NCBI RefSeq assembly: GCF_012726205.1
Contig: NZ_JAASAE010000001.1
Coordinates: forward strand, 310,001 to 374,000
Source: Rhodococcus sp. HNM0569
GTDB lineage: Bacteria; Actinomycetota; Actinomycetes; Mycobacteriales; Mycobacteriaceae
Direction of reading: 5' to 3'
DNA length: 64,000 bases
The translations under genes and the position numbers were made by a program. Under the pieces are notes generated by a model. That model did no database searches. It was given only the letters and a program-made list of their open reading frames with translations, and was not told the DNA's origin. Shown piece by piece: positions 38,032-48,600 of the stretch. Each line of letters begins with the position of its first letter. Position 1 is the first letter of the stretch.

Positions 38032-39414
38032 TCATCCTTCCTCATTCCTCCCGGCCTCGTGTCCGCGCCCGTCCGTGCGAGCGCGCAACTGCAGATCCGC
38101 GCCCGCAACCGCCCACCGACCCGACAGCGTGCGACCGACGACCGCGCACATCCGCAGAGCGACGAACACCACCAGCCCGGTCCACACTCCCGCAAGCCCC
38201 CAGCCGTACGCGAGCGAAAGCCAGATCAGCGGCAGGAAACCGATCAGCGCACACGCGAGCGTCGCATTGCGCAGGAACTTCACGTCGCCCGCCCCGAGAA
38301 GCACGCCGTCGAGGGCGAACACGATGCCCGCGACCGGAATGATCGCGACGAAGAACCACCACGCGACATCCATCTCACCGAGTACTGCGGCATCGGTCGT
38401 GAACAGCCTGGGCACGACGGTGTGCCCCGCGGCGAATGCCGCCGCGAGCAGCACCGCGAATGCCGCGGACCACCACGTGATCCGCCACGCGAGCCGCCGT
38501 GCGCCCGCAACCGCACCACCGCCGAGCGCCGCGCCGACGAGGGTCTGCGCGGCGATCGCGAGCGAGTCGAGGGTGAGCGTCACGAAGTTCCACAGTTGCA
38601 GCACCACCTGGTGGGCAGCGACGGCCGCCGCCCCGAACCGGGACGCGACGGCGGCGGCGGACAGGAAGCACGCCTGGAACGCGAGGCTGCGCAGGATCAG
38701 GTCGCGGCCGAGCAGCGCCTGCGCACGCATGACGGCCGGACGCGGCGCGAGCGGCACCCGTTCGGCGACGAGGGCGCGGACGAACAAGACCGCGGACACC
38801 GACTGGCCCGCGACGTTCGCGATCGCCGAACCTTCGAGGCCGAGGCGGGGTGCACCCCACAGCCCGTGCACGAGGAGTGGGCAGACGAGCGCGGACACCA
38901 CGAGACCGGTGACGACGAGTCGCAGCGGGCGGATCGTGTTCTGCACACCGCGCATCCAGCCGTTGCCCGCCATCCCGATGAGGATCATCGGCGCACCGAG
39001 GACCGCGATGCGCAGCCAACTCTCGGCCGCGGCGGCGATGTCGTGCCCGCCCGCGACGAGGGACACCACGGGCCGCGCGACGACTTGCACGACCGCGACG
39101 ATCACGACGCCGACGAGCGCCGCGAGCCATGTCGCCTGCACGCCCTCGCCGACCGCGCCTCGCTCGTCGCCTGCGCCGTGCATGCGCGACGCGCGCGCCG
39201 TCGTGCCGTACGACAGGAAGGTGAGCTGCGTACTGACCTGCGCAAGGATCAGTCCGCCGACCGCGAGACCCGCGAGCGGCAAAGCACCGAGCCTGCCGAC
39301 CACCGCGGTGTCGAACAACAGATACAGCGGCTCGGCCGCGAGCACGCCCAGCGCCGGGAACGCCAGCCCGAAGACGCGCCGCGCCGACGCGGTATCGGGT
39401 GACGCGTCAGCCAA
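38032..39414 (-). CDS. dinF: MATE family efflux transporter (DinF-like)
   Basis: A 460-residue sodium- or proton-driven drug/toxin exporter with about twelve membrane helices in two repeats. The segments PLYLLFDTAVVGRLG and WLRIAVLGAPMILIGMAGNG match the family. The TTG at 39414 overlaps the nrnA stop by eight bases, so the true start could be downstream. The position next to nrnA and rbfA matches what I recall as Rv2836c. SOS regulation, as for E. coli dinF, is not indicated: no LexA box is visible. Confidence 0.88.
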   Translation of the reverse strand: MADASPDTASARRVFGLAFPALGVLAAEPLYLLFDTAVVGRLGALPLAGLAVGGLILAQVSTQLTFLSYGTTARASRMHGAGDERGAVGEGVQATWLAALVGVVIVAVVQVVARPVVSLVAGGHDIAAAAESWLRIAVLGAPMILIGMAGNGWMRGVQNTIRPLRLVVTGLVVSALVCPLLVHGLWGAPRLGLEGSAIANVAGQSVSAVLFVRALVAERVPLAPRPAVMRAQALLGRDLILRSLAFQACFLSAAAVASRFGAAAVAAHQVVLQLWNFVTLTLDSLAIAAQTLVGAALGGGAVAGARRLAWRITWWSAAFAVLLAAAFAAGHTVVPRLFTTDAAVLGEMDVAWWFFVAIIPVAGIVFALDGVLLGAGDVKFLRNATLACALIGFLPLIWLSLAYGWGLAGVWTGLVVFVALRMCAVVGRTLSGRWAVAGADLQLRARTDGRGHEAGRNEEG

Positions 39415-40402
39415 GGGTCTCGAGCAGCCGGGCGATCACCTGATCACTCGCGCCGGTGGCGGTGTAGCCGGCCGCGAAACGGTGGCCCCCGCCGCCGAGC
39501 CGCGTCGCGACGTCGGCGACGTCGACGGAGTTCTTCGACCGCAGGGACACCGACCACGAGCCGTCGCGGGCTTCTTTCACGACCGCGGCGACCTCGGCTT
39601 CCGCCGTCGTCCGCACGATGTCGATCACGCTCTCGACCTCTTCGGGCCGCAGTCCCAGCGTGTTCTCGCGACGCACGAAGGCGTACACGAGCCCACCGCC
39701 GCCCGCGGCGCCCGGGACGAGCTGCGCGGTGCCGAGCACCGCCGAGAGCATCGGCAGCCACCCGAACGGGTGCGTGTCGAGGAGCCTGCGAGCGATCGCA
39801 GCACCGTCGATGCCGGTCGCGAGCAGCCGATCGGCGAGCACGTGTGCACTCGCGCCACCCCACCGGAACGACCCGGTGTCCGTGACCAGCCCGGCGTACA
39901 GGCAGTGCGCGAGGTCGCGGTCCATCTCGACGCCCCACCGGTCGAACACCTCGCTGAGGACCGCGGTGGTCGACACCGCGTCGGCGTCGACGAGATGCGA
40001 GTCGCCGAACCGGGTGTTCGACGGGTGGTGGTCGACGACGAGGGTGTGCGCGGCGCCCGCCAACCGGCCCGCCAGCGAGCCGAGCCGAGCCGCGCTGCCG
40101 CAGTCGACCGTCACGAGGAGGTCGACGGTGTCCGCGACATCGGCCGGATCGACGAGCAGGTGCCGTCCGGGCAGGTCCTCCATCGACTCGGGCAAGGCGC
40201 CCGGCTCGGCGAACGACACCTGCACCGGGGTGCCGCGTCGCTCGAAGATCGTGCCGAGCGCGAGGCCCGAGCCGATCGTGTCGGCATCGGGATGGACATG
40301 ACACAGGACCGTCACCGACGCCGCCGCGTCGAGACGCGCCACCGCGGCATCGCGCTCGTCCGCGAGCCGATCGTGGACGCGGTCCACCGAAATCTCCGTC
40401 AT
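39407..40402 (-). CDS. nrnA: DHH/DHHA1 family oligoribonuclease / pAp phosphatase NrnA
   Basis: Degrades short RNA and cleaves pAp and cyclic dinucleotide products. The 331-residue protein has the DHH motifs CHVHPDADTIGSG, VDHHPSNTRFGD and TVDCGSA, and the C-terminal DHHA1 GGGGH in LGGGGHRFAAGY. ATG 40402 lies ten bases downstream of the rbfA stop. It belongs to the infB-side operon (rbfA-nrnA-dinF) by tight spacing. Confidence 0.93.
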   Translation of the reverse strand: MTEISVDRVHDRLADERDAAVARLDAAASVTVLCHVHPDADTIGSGLALGTIFERRGTPVQVSFAEPGALPESMEDLPGRHLLVDPADVADTVDLLVTVDCGSAARLGSLAGRLAGAAHTLVVDHHPSNTRFGDSHLVDADAVSTTAVLSEVFDRWGVEMDRDLAHCLYAGLVTDTGSFRWGGASAHVLADRLLATGIDGAAIARRLLDTHPFGWLPMLSAVLGTAQLVPGAAGGGGLVYAFVRRENTLGLRPEEVESVIDIVRTTAEAEVAAVVKEARDGSWSVSLRSKNSVDVADVATRLGGGGHRFAAGYTATGASDQVIARLLETLG

Positions 40403-40412
40403 CGTGTGGCCG

Positions 40413-40874
40413 TCAGTCCCGGCGTTCGTCCTCGTCCTGCGCATCGCGCGGGCTCTTGTACGGGTCGGCTTCCCCTGCCGGCGAGGCGCCCGCCGCGGCG
40501 GCCGCGACCGCGTCGTCCGCGGCGCGTGCCTGCGCGAGCAGCTCCTCCATGTGGCGGGCCGTGTCGGGAACCGTGTCGGCGACGAACGTGAGCGTCGGTG
40601 TGAACCGCACACCGGTGCCGGCACCCACCTTCGACCGCAGCACACCCTTCGCCTTCTCCAGCCCCGCAGCCGCCGACTCGAGGTCGGGTGGGGTGTCGAG
40701 GTCGGCGCCACGCACCGTGTAGTACACGGTCGCGTCGTGCAGGTCGTTCGTGACCTTCGTGTCGGTGACGGTCACGTACGCGAGCCGCGGATCCTTGATC
40801 TCGTGGTCGATCGCCGTCGCGACGATCGTTCCGATGCGCTTCGCGAGTCTGCGCGCGCGGGCCGGATCAGCCAT
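40413..40874 (-). CDS. rbfA: Ribosome-binding factor A
   Basis: RbfA assists 30S maturation and cold adaptation. The 153-residue protein has the KH-type segment [18 protein letters not shown], then [11 protein letters not shown] and the acidic tail [11 protein letters not shown]...DERRD. ATG 40874. It follows the DUF503 gene after a 118-base gap, then nrnA closely. Confidence 0.95.
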   Translation of the reverse strand: MADPARARRLAKRIGTIVATAIDHEIKDPRLAYVTVTDTKVTNDLHDATVYYTVRGADLDTPPDLESAAAGLEKAKGVLRSKVGAGTGVRFTPTLTFVADTVPDTARHMEELLAQARAADDAVAAAAAGASPAGEADPYKSPRDAQDEDERRD

Positions 40875-40992
40875 GCCTACCGACTCCTCTCCTGCTTCCT
40901 GTTCGGGCCCGGGGCCCGATTCGTCATGGCGCCCCTGGGGGGCACGAAAGAACATGCTGCCCGACGGTGCGGTGTCGTGTGGCGGCCCCGGG

Positions 40993-41283
40993 TCAGTCCT
41001 CGGGACCGAACACACGGCGACGCACCGCGAGCAACTGCAGTTCGGGTCGTTCGGCGACGTGCCGCTCGCACGTGTCGAGCACCTCGTGCACATGGTCCAC
41101 GCCGGAACTCGCGAGCACGACACCGAGCATCGACCGCCGATAGCGGTCCTGTTCGCCGGTCTCGGCCGCGGACACGCCGAAGCGACGGAGCTCGGCGAGC
41201 ACCGGCCGTACCAGAGCGCGCTTCTCCTTGAGGGACCGCACGTCACCGAGCAGGATGTCGAGCTCGAGCGCGCCGATGTACAC
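40993..41283 (-). CDS. DUF503 (YlxP-like) family protein
   Basis: A 96-residue protein starting [22 protein letters not shown], the family hallmark. It is found between infB and rbfA in many Gram-positive bacteria and is linked to ribosome biogenesis only by context. GTG 41283 is preceded by GGGAGG. No catalytic motif is visible. Confidence 0.88.
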   Translation of the reverse strand: MYIGALELDILLGDVRSLKEKRALVRPVLAELRRFGVSAAETGEQDRYRRSMLGVVLASSGVDHVHEVLDTCERHVAERPELQLLAVRRRVFGPED

Positions 41284-41416
41284 CGCTACCTCCCTGGGGC
41301 CGAGATCTGCCGAAGACTACCGGCCACCCGTACCCGGGTACCGGCCGGACCGGCGCGGCGCCCCGAGAACCCTCGGAAAGCACCCCGCCGGTCCGCCGAC
41401 TGTCGTTCCCGCTCGG

Positions 41417-44230
41417 TCAGTCGCGCGGCTTCTCGCGCAGCTCGTACGCCTCGATGACGTCCCCGACCTTGATGTCGGAGTACGACAGCGTCAAACCACA
41501 CTCGTACCCGTCGCGCACCTCGGTGACGTCGTCCTTCTCGCGTCGCAGCGACTGGATCGACGTGGTCTCCGCGATGACGGCGTTGTCGCGCAGCAGGCGG
41601 GCCTTCGCATTGCGACGGAGGATGCCCGACGTGACGAGACAGCCCGCGATGTTGCCGACCTTCGACGACTTGAAGATCGCCCGGATCTCGGCGCGCCCCA
41701 GCTCGACCTCTTCGTAGACCGGCTTGAGCATGCCCTTGAGGGCCTTCTCCACCTCGTCGATGGCCTGGTAGATCACCGAGTAGTAGCGGATGTCGACGCC
41801 CTCGCGGTTCGCCAGCTCGGTCGCCTTGCCTTCGGCACGGACGTTGAAGCCGATGATGACCGCATTCGACGCCGTCGCGAGGTTCACGTTGGTCTCCGTG
41901 ACACCACCGACACCGCGGTCGATGACCCGCAGCTGCACCTCGTCGTCGATCTCGATACCCAGCAGCGCCTCTTCGAGCGCCTCGACGGTGCCCGAGTTGT
42001 CGCCCTTGAGGATCAGGTTCAGCTGGCTGTGCTCCTTGAGAGCCGAATCCAGGTCCTCGAGACTGATGCGCTTGCGGCTCTTCGCCGCCAGCGCGTTGCG
42101 CTTGCGGGCGTTGCGCCGATCGGCAATCTGCCGCGCGATGCGATCCTCGTCGACCACGAGCAGGTTGTCGCCTGCACCCGGAACCGACGTGAAGCCCACG
42201 ACCTGCACGGGTCGCGACGGCAGCGCCTCGGAGACGTCCTCGCCGTACTCGTCGGTCATGCGCCGCACACGGCCGTAGGCGTCGCCCGCGACGATCGAGT
42301 CGCCGACGCGCAACGTGCCGCGCTGGATGAGCACGGTCGCGACGGGGCCGCGGCCACGGTCGAGGTGTGCCTCGATCGCGACGCCCTGCGCGTCCATGTC
42401 GGGGTTGGCACGCAGATCGAGCGACGCATCCGCCGTGAGCAGCACCGCTTCGAGCAGCTGTTCGATGTTCAGGCCCTGCTTCGCGGAGATGTCGACGAAC
42501 ATCGTCTCGCCGCCGTACTCCTCGGGCACGAGCCCGTACTCGGTGAGCTGACCGCGGATCTTGTCCGGCGTGGCGCCTTCCTTGTCGATCTTGTTGACCG
42601 CGACCACGATCGGCACCTCGGCCGCCTGGGCGTGGTTGATCGCCTCGACCGTCTGCGGCATGACGCCGTCGTCCGCCGCGACCACGAGGATCGCGATGTC
42701 CGTCGACTTCGCACCACGTGCACGCATCGCGGTGAACGCTTCGTGACCCGGGGTGTCGATGAACGTGATCAGACGGTCTTCGCCGTTGAGATGCGTGGGC
42801 ACCTGGTACGCACCGATGTGCTGCGTGATGCCGCCTGCCTCGCCCTCGCGGACGTTGGCCTTGCGGATCGTGTCGAGCAGCCGGGTCTTGCCGTGGTCGA
42901 CGTGACCCATGACGGTGACCACCGGCGGGCGGGCCGCCAGGTCCTCGTCGGTGCCCTCGTCCTCGCCGTAGGTGAGATCGAAGCTCTGGAGCAGCTCGCG
43001 GTCCTCGTCCTCGGGGCTGACGACCTGCACGACGTAGTTCATCTCGCTGCCGAGCAGCTCGAGCGTCTCGTCGTTGACCGACTGCGTGGCCGTGACCATT
43101 TCACCGAGGTTGAACAACGCCTGCACGAGCGACGCGGGGTTCGCGTCGATCTTCTCGGCGAAGTCCGACAGCGACGCACCACGGGCGAGCCGGATGGTCT
43201 CGCCGTTGCCGCGCGGCAGCCGCACGCCGCCGACGGCGGGCGCCTGCATCGAGTCGTATTCCTGACGCTTCTGACGCTTCGACTTGCGACCGCGCCGCGG
43301 GGCACCGCCCGGACGACCGAACGCACCCGCGGCACCGCCGCGCTGGCCGGGTCGGCCACCGCCGCCCGGACGGCCACGGAAGCCGCCGGGAGCACCACCG
43401 GGAGCGCCGCCGCCGGGGCCGCCGCGGTATCCGCCGCCGCCACCGGGACGACCGCCCGGAGCCGGACGTCCACCGGGGCGACCGCCCGGAGCAGGTCGGC
43501 TCGACCGCGGGGGCATCGCGCCGGGGCTGGGCCGAGGCGGCATCGAGTTCGGGTTGGGACGAGGTCCGCCCTGGCCCGGTGCGGGGCGAGGTCCGCCCTG
43601 GCCCGGTGCCGGACGCGCACCGCCCGGACCCGGTGCGGGACGCGGGCCCGGACGCGGAGCGCCGGGCCTCGGCGCCGCACCGGGACGCGGCGCCGGACGC
43701 TCGGCGGGAGCGCTCGTCGAGTAGGGGTTGTTGCCGACGCGCGGCGGCTTGGGGCCGGGGCGCGGCCCACCGGGCTTGGGACCGGTGGTGGGCGTCTGGC
43801 CGCCTGCGCGTGCCGCGGGAGCGGACGGCGCCGCGGGCTTACGGGTTTCCGGGGCGGGCGCCTCGGGTGCGGGCTGCTGCGCGGCCGGCTGTGCCGGAGC
43901 CGCGGGCTTCGGGCCGGGACGCGGTGCGCCCGGCTTCGGAGCGGGACGCGACGTCTCGGTCGCGGGCGCGTCGGATGCGGACTTCGCGCCCGGACGAGGC
44001 GCACCGGGCTTGGCCGTGGTGCGCGGCGCGTCGCCCTCGGTCTTGCCCTTGGCGTCGCCGCCCTTGTTCGCCGACGGGAACGATTCCCGCAGACGGCGTG
44101 CAACCGGGGCCTCGACGGTCGAGGACGCCGATTTCACGAACTCGCCCTGCTCCTTGAGCGTTGCGAGTAGTTCTTTACTGGTGACACCGAGTTCTTTTGC
44201 CAACTCGTGTACGCGGGCCTTGCCTGCCAC
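41417..44230 (-). CDS. infB: Translation initiation factor IF-2
   Basis: IF-2 is the GTPase that brings initiator tRNA to the 30S subunit. The 937-residue protein starts with the IF2_N domain ([23 protein letters not shown]). A 300-residue Pro/Gly/Arg/Ala linker follows (many PAPRPGP and RPAPGQGGP repeats). The G domain has [12 protein letters not shown], then DTPGHE and NKID. GTG 44230 is preceded by a purine-rich stretch. The linker is longer than in many bacteria but typical for high-GC Actinobacteria. It sits in the nusA-ylxR-infB order. Confidence 0.96.
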   Translation of the reverse strand: MAGKARVHELAKELGVTSKELLATLKEQGEFVKSASSTVEAPVARRLRESFPSANKGGDAKGKTEGDAPRTTAKPGAPRPGAKSASDAPATETSRPAPKPGAPRPGPKPAAPAQPAAQQPAPEAPAPETRKPAAPSAPAARAGGQTPTTGPKPGGPRPGPKPPRVGNNPYSTSAPAERPAPRPGAAPRPGAPRPGPRPAPGPGGARPAPGQGGPRPAPGQGGPRPNPNSMPPRPSPGAMPPRSSRPAPGGRPGGRPAPGGRPGGGGGYRGGPGGGAPGGAPGGFRGRPGGGGRPGQRGGAAGAFGRPGGAPRRGRKSKRQKRQEYDSMQAPAVGGVRLPRGNGETIRLARGASLSDFAEKIDANPASLVQALFNLGEMVTATQSVNDETLELLGSEMNYVVQVVSPEDEDRELLQSFDLTYGEDEGTDEDLAARPPVVTVMGHVDHGKTRLLDTIRKANVREGEAGGITQHIGAYQVPTHLNGEDRLITFIDTPGHEAFTAMRARGAKSTDIAILVVAADDGVMPQTVEAINHAQAAEVPIVVAVNKIDKEGATPDKIRGQLTEYGLVPEEYGGETMFVDISAKQGLNIEQLLEAVLLTADASLDLRANPDMDAQGVAIEAHLDRGRGPVATVLIQRGTLRVGDSIVAGDAYGRVRRMTDEYGEDVSEALPSRPVQVVGFTSVPGAGDNLLVVDEDRIARQIADRRNARKRNALAAKSRKRISLEDLDSALKEHSQLNLILKGDNSGTVEALEEALLGIEIDDEVQLRVIDRGVGGVTETNVNLATASNAVIIGFNVRAEGKATELANREGVDIRYYSVIYQAIDEVEKALKGMLKPVYEEVELGRAEIRAIFKSSKVGNIAGCLVTSGILRRNAKARLLRDNAVIAETTSIQSLRREKDDVTEVRDGYECGLTLSYSDIKVGDVIEAYELREKPRD
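43561..43614. repeat. 27-bp tandem duplication in the IF-2 linker
   Basis: Two near-identical 27-base units start at 43561 and 43588 and code for repeats of RPAPGQGGP on the minus strand. A diverged third (RPAPGPGGA) follows in the protein. Confidence 0.8.
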
Positions 44231-44335
44231 TGCTCTCCTCACTGGTGAGGTCGAGCAGGAGGCGTCCCTGGTCACAGGGTCCCGCACGACCTCGGGTTAT
44301 CGATGGGCGTTCATCGCTGGTGCTTCACGGTGTGC

Positions 44336-44722
44336 TCATGAGTTCGTTTGCCTGTTCTCTTCGAAAGGTCCTGCGTCGGAGTGGTGGCCTGTGTGCTCGG
44401 CACGGGCGGCGACGTGACGCTCGATCGCACTCGTGTCGACAGGCCCGGACACACGCAGGGCGCGGCCGAATGCCCGGCGACGCTCCGCAAGACTCAGGCA
44501 CTCCGGTACGGGATGCAACCACGCGCCCCGGCCGGGTGACCGTCGCCTCGGATCCGGGATGAGGTCGACGCCGTTCGGCCCGCTCTCACCCGCCACGACC
44601 CTCAACAGATCGCTGGCCAGCCCGCGCTCTCGGCAACCGACACACGTGCGAACCGGACCACCGGTACGCACGGCACCGCCCGAGCGGGCGGGTGCGGAAG
44701 CGTCGAGTTCACGCTGAACCAT
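44336..44722 (-). CDS. ylxR: YlxR (DUF448) RNA-binding protein
   Basis: YlxR lies between nusA and infB in most bacteria and binds RNA or RNase P components. The 128-residue protein has RTCVGCRERGLASDLLRVV near residue 25 and GRGAWLHPVPECLSLAE near 65, both family hallmarks. The N-terminal tail and the last 25 residues are species-specific. ATG 44722. A 44-base gap separates it from the nusA stop. Confidence 0.93.
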   Translation of the reverse strand: MVQRELDASAPARSGGAVRTGGPVRTCVGCRERGLASDLLRVVAGESGPNGVDLIPDPRRRSPGRGAWLHPVPECLSLAERRRAFGRALRVSGPVDTSAIERHVAARAEHTGHHSDAGPFEENRQTNS

Positions 44723-44766
44723 CGTCCACTCTACCGCTGCCTGGCTCCGATCTCCGCATGCACCCC

Positions 44767-45798
44767 TCATCCGCTGGTCGCGGCGTTTTCGCCCTCCGCA
44801 CTCACTGTCGGCGCCGCGTCGGAGCGGATGTCGATCCGCCACTGCGTCAGGCGCGCCGCGAGCCGCGCGTTCTGGCCTTCCTTGCCGATCGCGAGCGAGA
44901 GCTGGTAGTCGGGCACGACGACGCGTGCGGCGCGCTGGTCGGGATCGACGACCGTGACGGACACGACCTTCGACGGCGACAGCGCGTTCGCGACGAACCT
45001 CGCCGGGTCCGGATCGAAGTCGATGATGTCGATCTTCTCGCCCGACAGCTCGCTCATCACATTGCGCACGCGCTGGCCCATCGGGCCGATGCACGCGCCC
45101 TTCGCGTTGAGCCCGGACACCGTCGACTCGACCGCGATCTTCGACCGGTGGCCCGCCTCGCGCGCGACCGCGACGATCTCGACCGACCCGTCGGCGATCT
45201 CGGGAACCTCGAGCGCGAACAGCTTGCGCACCAGATTCGGGTGTGTGCGCGACAGCGTGATCTGCGGGCCCCGCGCACCACGGCTGACACCGACGACATA
45301 ACACTTGATGCGGTCGCCGTGTTCGTAGCTCTCCCCCGGCACCTGCTCGGACGGTGGGAGCAGGCCGTCGACGCCGTTGGCATCGCTGCCGATGCGCACG
45401 ACGACCGTGCCGCGCGCGTTGAGCCGCGCGTCGCGCTGCACCACGCCGCCGACGATCTCGCCCTCGTGCGTCGAGAACTCGCCGTAGGTCCGTTCGTGCT
45501 CCGCATCGCGCAGGCGCTGCAGGATGACCTGACGCGCCGTGGTCGCGGCGATGCGTCCGAACCCCTCCGGGGTGTCGTCCCATTCCTCGCCGACGATGTT
45601 GCCGTCGACGTCCTCCTCGTGCGCCATCACGCGCACGATGCCCGTCTTCGTGTCGACGTCGATGCGGGCGTGCGCCTGATGGCCCTCGGTGTGCCGGTAG
45701 GCCGTGAGCAGTGCGGTCTGGATCGTCGCGATCACGGTGTCGGCGGAGATGCCCTTGTCCGCCTCGATCGCGCGCAGCGCGGCAATGTCGATATTCAC
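44767..45798 (-). CDS. nusA: Transcription termination/antitermination factor NusA
   Basis: NusA binds RNA polymerase and the nascent RNA. The 343-residue protein has an N-terminal domain ([18 protein letters not shown]), an S1 domain ([17 protein letters not shown]) and two KH domains ([38 protein letters not shown]). The C-terminal repeats of E. coli NusA are absent, as usual in Actinobacteria. GTG 45798 overlaps the rimP stop by four bases. Confidence 0.95.
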   Translation of the reverse strand: MNIDIAALRAIEADKGISADTVIATIQTALLTAYRHTEGHQAHARIDVDTKTGIVRVMAHEEDVDGNIVGEEWDDTPEGFGRIAATTARQVILQRLRDAEHERTYGEFSTHEGEIVGGVVQRDARLNARGTVVVRIGSDANGVDGLLPPSEQVPGESYEHGDRIKCYVVGVSRGARGPQITLSRTHPNLVRKLFALEVPEIADGSVEIVAVAREAGHRSKIAVESTVSGLNAKGACIGPMGQRVRNVMSELSGEKIDIIDFDPDPARFVANALSPSKVVSVTVVDPDQRAARVVVPDYQLSLAIGKEGQNARLAARLTQWRIDIRSDAAPTVSAEGENAATSG

Positions 45799-46403
45799 TT
45801 GTCGAACCTTTCGTCACCGTCTTGTGAGATGTCGTCTGAGTTGTCGTCGGGCGCGGTGCCCGGATCCTCGCCCGCACCGACCCGGCCGTCCTGCACGTCG
45901 CCGGACAACGCGAGCTCGCGGGGGTCCGGCTTCGCGAACTCGACGTCGACCTCGGCACGGCGGATGTCGGCGAGCGCGACGGGGCGCACGCTCGGTTCGC
46001 GCTTGGCGCGGACCACGATGTCGACGACCGGCCCGTCGGGCCCGTCCACGAGACGCCCGATGCGTCCGACGAGGGTCTCGTCGGCGAGCGTGATCTTCGC
46101 CTTGCGCCCGCGCGCGCGCCGCCAGTGCCGCTCGTGGGTGAGGGGGCGGCCGATACCGGGCGAGGTGACCTCGAGGGTGTACGGCGACTCGCCGAAGTCG
46201 GAGACCGTGTCGAACAGCTCGGAGATCTCGCGGCTCAGTTCGGCGGCCGCGTCGAGTTCGAGGCCCGCGTCGCTGTCGACCATGATGCGTACGGCACTGT
46301 GCCGACCGGCGAGCGTGACCACCACGTCCTCGAGATCGTAGCCACGGCGCTCGACGACGTCGGAGACGAGCTCACTGACCCTTTCCTTGGACGGGACCGG
46401 CAT
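45795..46403 (-). CDS. rimP: Ribosome maturation factor RimP
   Basis: RimP assists assembly of the 30S subunit. The 202-residue product has the segments [35 protein letters not shown] and [15 protein letters not shown], typical of the family, and an acidic C-terminal tail. ATG 46403 lies ten bases after GAGGAG. A TTG two codons upstream is also possible, four bases from that site. It is the first gene of the rimP-nusA-ylxR-infB operon. Confidence 0.93.
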   Translation of the reverse strand: MPVPSKERVSELVSDVVERRGYDLEDVVVTLAGRHSAVRIMVDSDAGLELDAAAELSREISELFDTVSDFGESPYTLEVTSPGIGRPLTHERHWRRARGRKAKITLADETLVGRIGRLVDGPDGPVVDIVVRAKREPSVRPVALADIRRAEVDVEFAKPDPRELALSGDVQDGRVGAGEDPGTAPDDNSDDISQDGDERFDK

Positions 46404-46632
46404 CGGCAACGCTCTCCTCGTTCAGTTGTGTCGGTGGATTCTGTTCTCACGGTGTCCGGCGGCGCGCGCCTGTGCGCAGCAGCAACCGACGCGCCGCGGT
46501 GCCGCAGCGCGTCGACCATCGTAACGCCTCCGGAGTGGCGCTCGTGCCACCTCCGCGAACGCGGCACCGGACCGGTCCGCGAGTGGCACATGCGTGCCGC
46601 TCCGCGGCGGCCCGGCGGCGGCCTGGCACGAT

Positions 46633-46667
46633 GTATCGGTGCTCACTCCCACGGTATCGGTGCTCAC
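46633..46667. repeat. Direct repeat GTATCGGTGCTCAC, 21-bp period
   Basis: Exact copies at 46633-46646 and 46654-46667 lie just upstream of the Tat lipoprotein gene; each contains an in-frame GTG, which makes the start ambiguous. Confidence 0.8.
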
Positions 46668-46680
46668 CTCGTCCCCGCGC

Positions 46681-47148
46681 ATGTCCCGGCGCACCGCCTT
46701 GCGCGCCGCCGCGACCGTCGCGGGCGCCGCAGGCCTCGTTCCTCTCACCGCCGCATGCGGCGACGACGAACCGGCACCGCTGGATCCGCTGATCGAGCAG
46801 GAGTCGCGAGCACGCGACGACGCTGCGGCAGCGTCGGCGGCGATCGCGCTCGCTCCCGACCGCACGGCGGCGCTCTCCGCCGTGTCGGCGCAGCGCACCG
46901 CGCATGCCGAGGCGTTGCGTCGCGAGATCGACCGAGCCGCGGGCGTCACGCCCGACCCGAACGCGCCCGCGACGACGACACCCGTCGCCCCTGCGGCTCC
47001 GCTCGGTGTCGACGAGCTCCGTACGCGGCTGTCGGAGTCGTTGCGGAGCGCGTCGGCGCTCGCGACGTCCGAGAGCGGGTACCGGGCCGGACTGCTCGCG
47101 TCGGTCTCCGCGTCGTGCCGCTCGCACGTCGAGGTGCTGCTGCCGTGA
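46681..47148 (+). CDS. Tat-dependent alanine-rich lipoprotein (Rv2843-like)
   Basis: A 155-residue protein starting MSRRTALRAAATVAGAAG. The twin-arginine motif, hydrophobic core and lipobox LTAAC indicate Tat export and lipidation at Cys in AACGDDE. The mature part is Ala/Arg-rich and helical, with conserved Ser/Glu runs, without recognisable catalytic motifs. In-frame GTGs at 46660 and 46639 are alternatives; ATG 46681 gives the usual short n-region. The stop overlaps the DUF4439 start. The pair matches Rv2843-Rv2844 of M. tuberculosis as I recall it. Confidence 0.75.
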   Translation: MSRRTALRAAATVAGAAGLVPLTAACGDDEPAPLDPLIEQESRARDDAAAASAAIALAPDRTAALSAVSAQRTAHAEALRREIDRAAGVTPDPNAPATTTPVAPAAPLGVDELRTRLSESLRSASALATSESGYRAGLLASVSASCRSHVEVLLP

Positions 47149-47630
47149 CCTCCCCGACCCCGTCCGGCTCCTCGCTCCCCGACGCCCCCCTCGACGACAC
47201 CCAGGCCGCGGGCCTGCTGGCAGCGCTCGAGGCCGAACACGCAGCAGTGTTCGCGTACGGCGTCCTCGGAGCGTTCACGAACCCGTCGCGCGCCGACCAG
47301 GTGGCGGTCGACAGCGCAGCGCACCGTGCGCGACGCGACGCGACGATCGATCTGCTCACCTCGCTCGGCGAGACCGTCCCGCCACCCGCGGCCGGCTACC
47401 GACTGCCCGCCGAGGTCACCGACCAGGTCCCGGCGGCGCAGATGGCCGAGCTCGTCGAGACGGACACCGCCGTGGCGTGGCGCGCCGCCGTCGAACGCGC
47501 CGACGACGCGCAGGTCCGCACGTTCGCGATCGATGCTCTCGGCGAGACCGCGGTGCGGCTCGCGCGGTGGCGCGCCGCCCTCGGTGCAGAACCGGCGACA
47601 CTGCCGCTGCCCGGCACCCCCGACGAGTGA
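47145..47630 (+). CDS. DUF4439 ferritin-like protein
   Basis: A 161-residue protein with a four-helix ferritin-like pattern. The helix LLAALEAEHAAVFAYGVLGAF carries the Glu and His residues expected of a di-iron site. A second metal-ligand pair seems weaker, so metal binding is uncertain. GTG 47145 overlaps the lipoprotein stop by four bases (GTGA), so the products are coupled and may cooperate. Confidence 0.8.
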   Translation: MTSPTPSGSSLPDAPLDDTQAAGLLAALEAEHAAVFAYGVLGAFTNPSRADQVAVDSAAHRARRDATIDLLTSLGETVPPPAAGYRLPAEVTDQVPAAQMAELVETDTAVAWRAAVERADDAQVRTFAIDALGETAVRLARWRAALGAEPATLPLPGTPDE

Positions 47631-47639
47631 GCCCGCCCG

Positions 47640-48488
47640 TCACACTGTGACGCTGCCCTCGATCACGGTCTCGGTCGCACCGCCGATCCAGATCGTGTCG
47701 CCGTCCAGCTCGACGGTGACACGGCCACCGCGACCGAGCACGGTGCCCTGCCGAGCGGTGTAGCCGGAATCGACGACACCGGTGCGGGTGAGCCACTGTG
47801 CGATGCCCGCGTTGGCGCTGCCGGTCACCGGATCCTCGGTGAGTCCCTCACCCGGCGCGAACGCACGCACCTCGAAGTCCGCGGGACCGCCGTCGCCGAA
47901 TGCACCGACGACGGTGACCGCGAGCGACCCCATCGCGAAGTAGTCCGGGCGCAGCGCGAGCACATCCTCGGCCGACGCGAGTCGCACGCCGAGCCAGCCC
48001 GGGCCGTTGTCGATCCACTGCACACCGAGTACGCGCTCGTTCGCGATCCCCAGCGCGCGGACGGCCTGTGCGCGTTCGTCTTCGCCGACGGGTCCGTACC
48101 GCACGAGTTCGGGCGCCGCGAACGCCAGCCCGGCCGGGGCGCGCCGCACCCGTACGAGACCGACCCCGCATTCCTGCACGAGGAAGTCGCCGTCGCGCGG
48201 GACACCGCCGGCGGCGAGCCACGCGTGCGCCGAACCCAATGTCGGATGACCCGCGAACGGCAGCTCCCCCGCGGGAGTGAAGATGCGAAGCCGGTAATCG
48301 GCGCCCGCCTCGCGCGGCGCACACACGAACGTGGTCTCGGACAGGTTGGTCCAGTTCGCGAACCGCTGCATCCCGTCGTCGGTCAGGCCGTCCGCATCGT
48401 GGACGACCGCAACCGGGTTGCCTCGCAGTCCACCGGACGCGAACACGTCCACCTGGCTGAAGGGCCGTGCGTCCTCGTTTCTGCTCAC
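47640..48488 (-). CDS. PhzF family isomerase-like protein
   Basis: A 282-residue diaminopimelate-epimerase fold protein starting VSRNEDARPFSQVDVFAS. GNPVAVV, NLSETTFV (with the catalytic Glu), GHPTLGSAHAW and DPVTGSANAGIAQWL are the family's conserved sites. PhzF acts in phenazine synthesis, but most homologues, as here with no phenazine genes nearby, have unknown substrates. The GTG at 48488 is the start. Its 3' end is nine bases from convergent DUF4439. Confidence 0.88.
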   Translation of the reverse strand: MSRNEDARPFSQVDVFASGGLRGNPVAVVHDADGLTDDGMQRFANWTNLSETTFVCAPREAGADYRLRIFTPAGELPFAGHPTLGSAHAWLAAGGVPRDGDFLVQECGVGLVRVRRAPAGLAFAAPELVRYGPVGEDERAQAVRALGIANERVLGVQWIDNGPGWLGVRLASAEDVLALRPDYFAMGSLAVTVVGAFGDGGPADFEVRAFAPGEGLTEDPVTGSANAGIAQWLTRTGVVDSGYTARQGTVLGRGGRVTVELDGDTIWIGGATETVIEGSVTV

Positions 48489-48600
48489 GCGTCGACGCTA
48501 ACGGCGCACGCGGCGAAACCGCCACGGGTGCGTACGAAGTGGGGCCGGTGATCCCGGACTGGACCGGCAGCGCGTGAGCCGAAGAGCGCCGTCGCGTGCC

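Noticed and set aside
38032-39414. SOS control of the DinF-like gene
   Set aside because: No CGAAC-N4-GTTCG box is near, and its start overlaps nrnA, so it is cotranscribed with translation genes.
41228-44170. A 980-codon plus-strand frame opposite infB
   Set aside because: It mirrors infB; the product is Arg/Asp/Val-rich shadow sequence.
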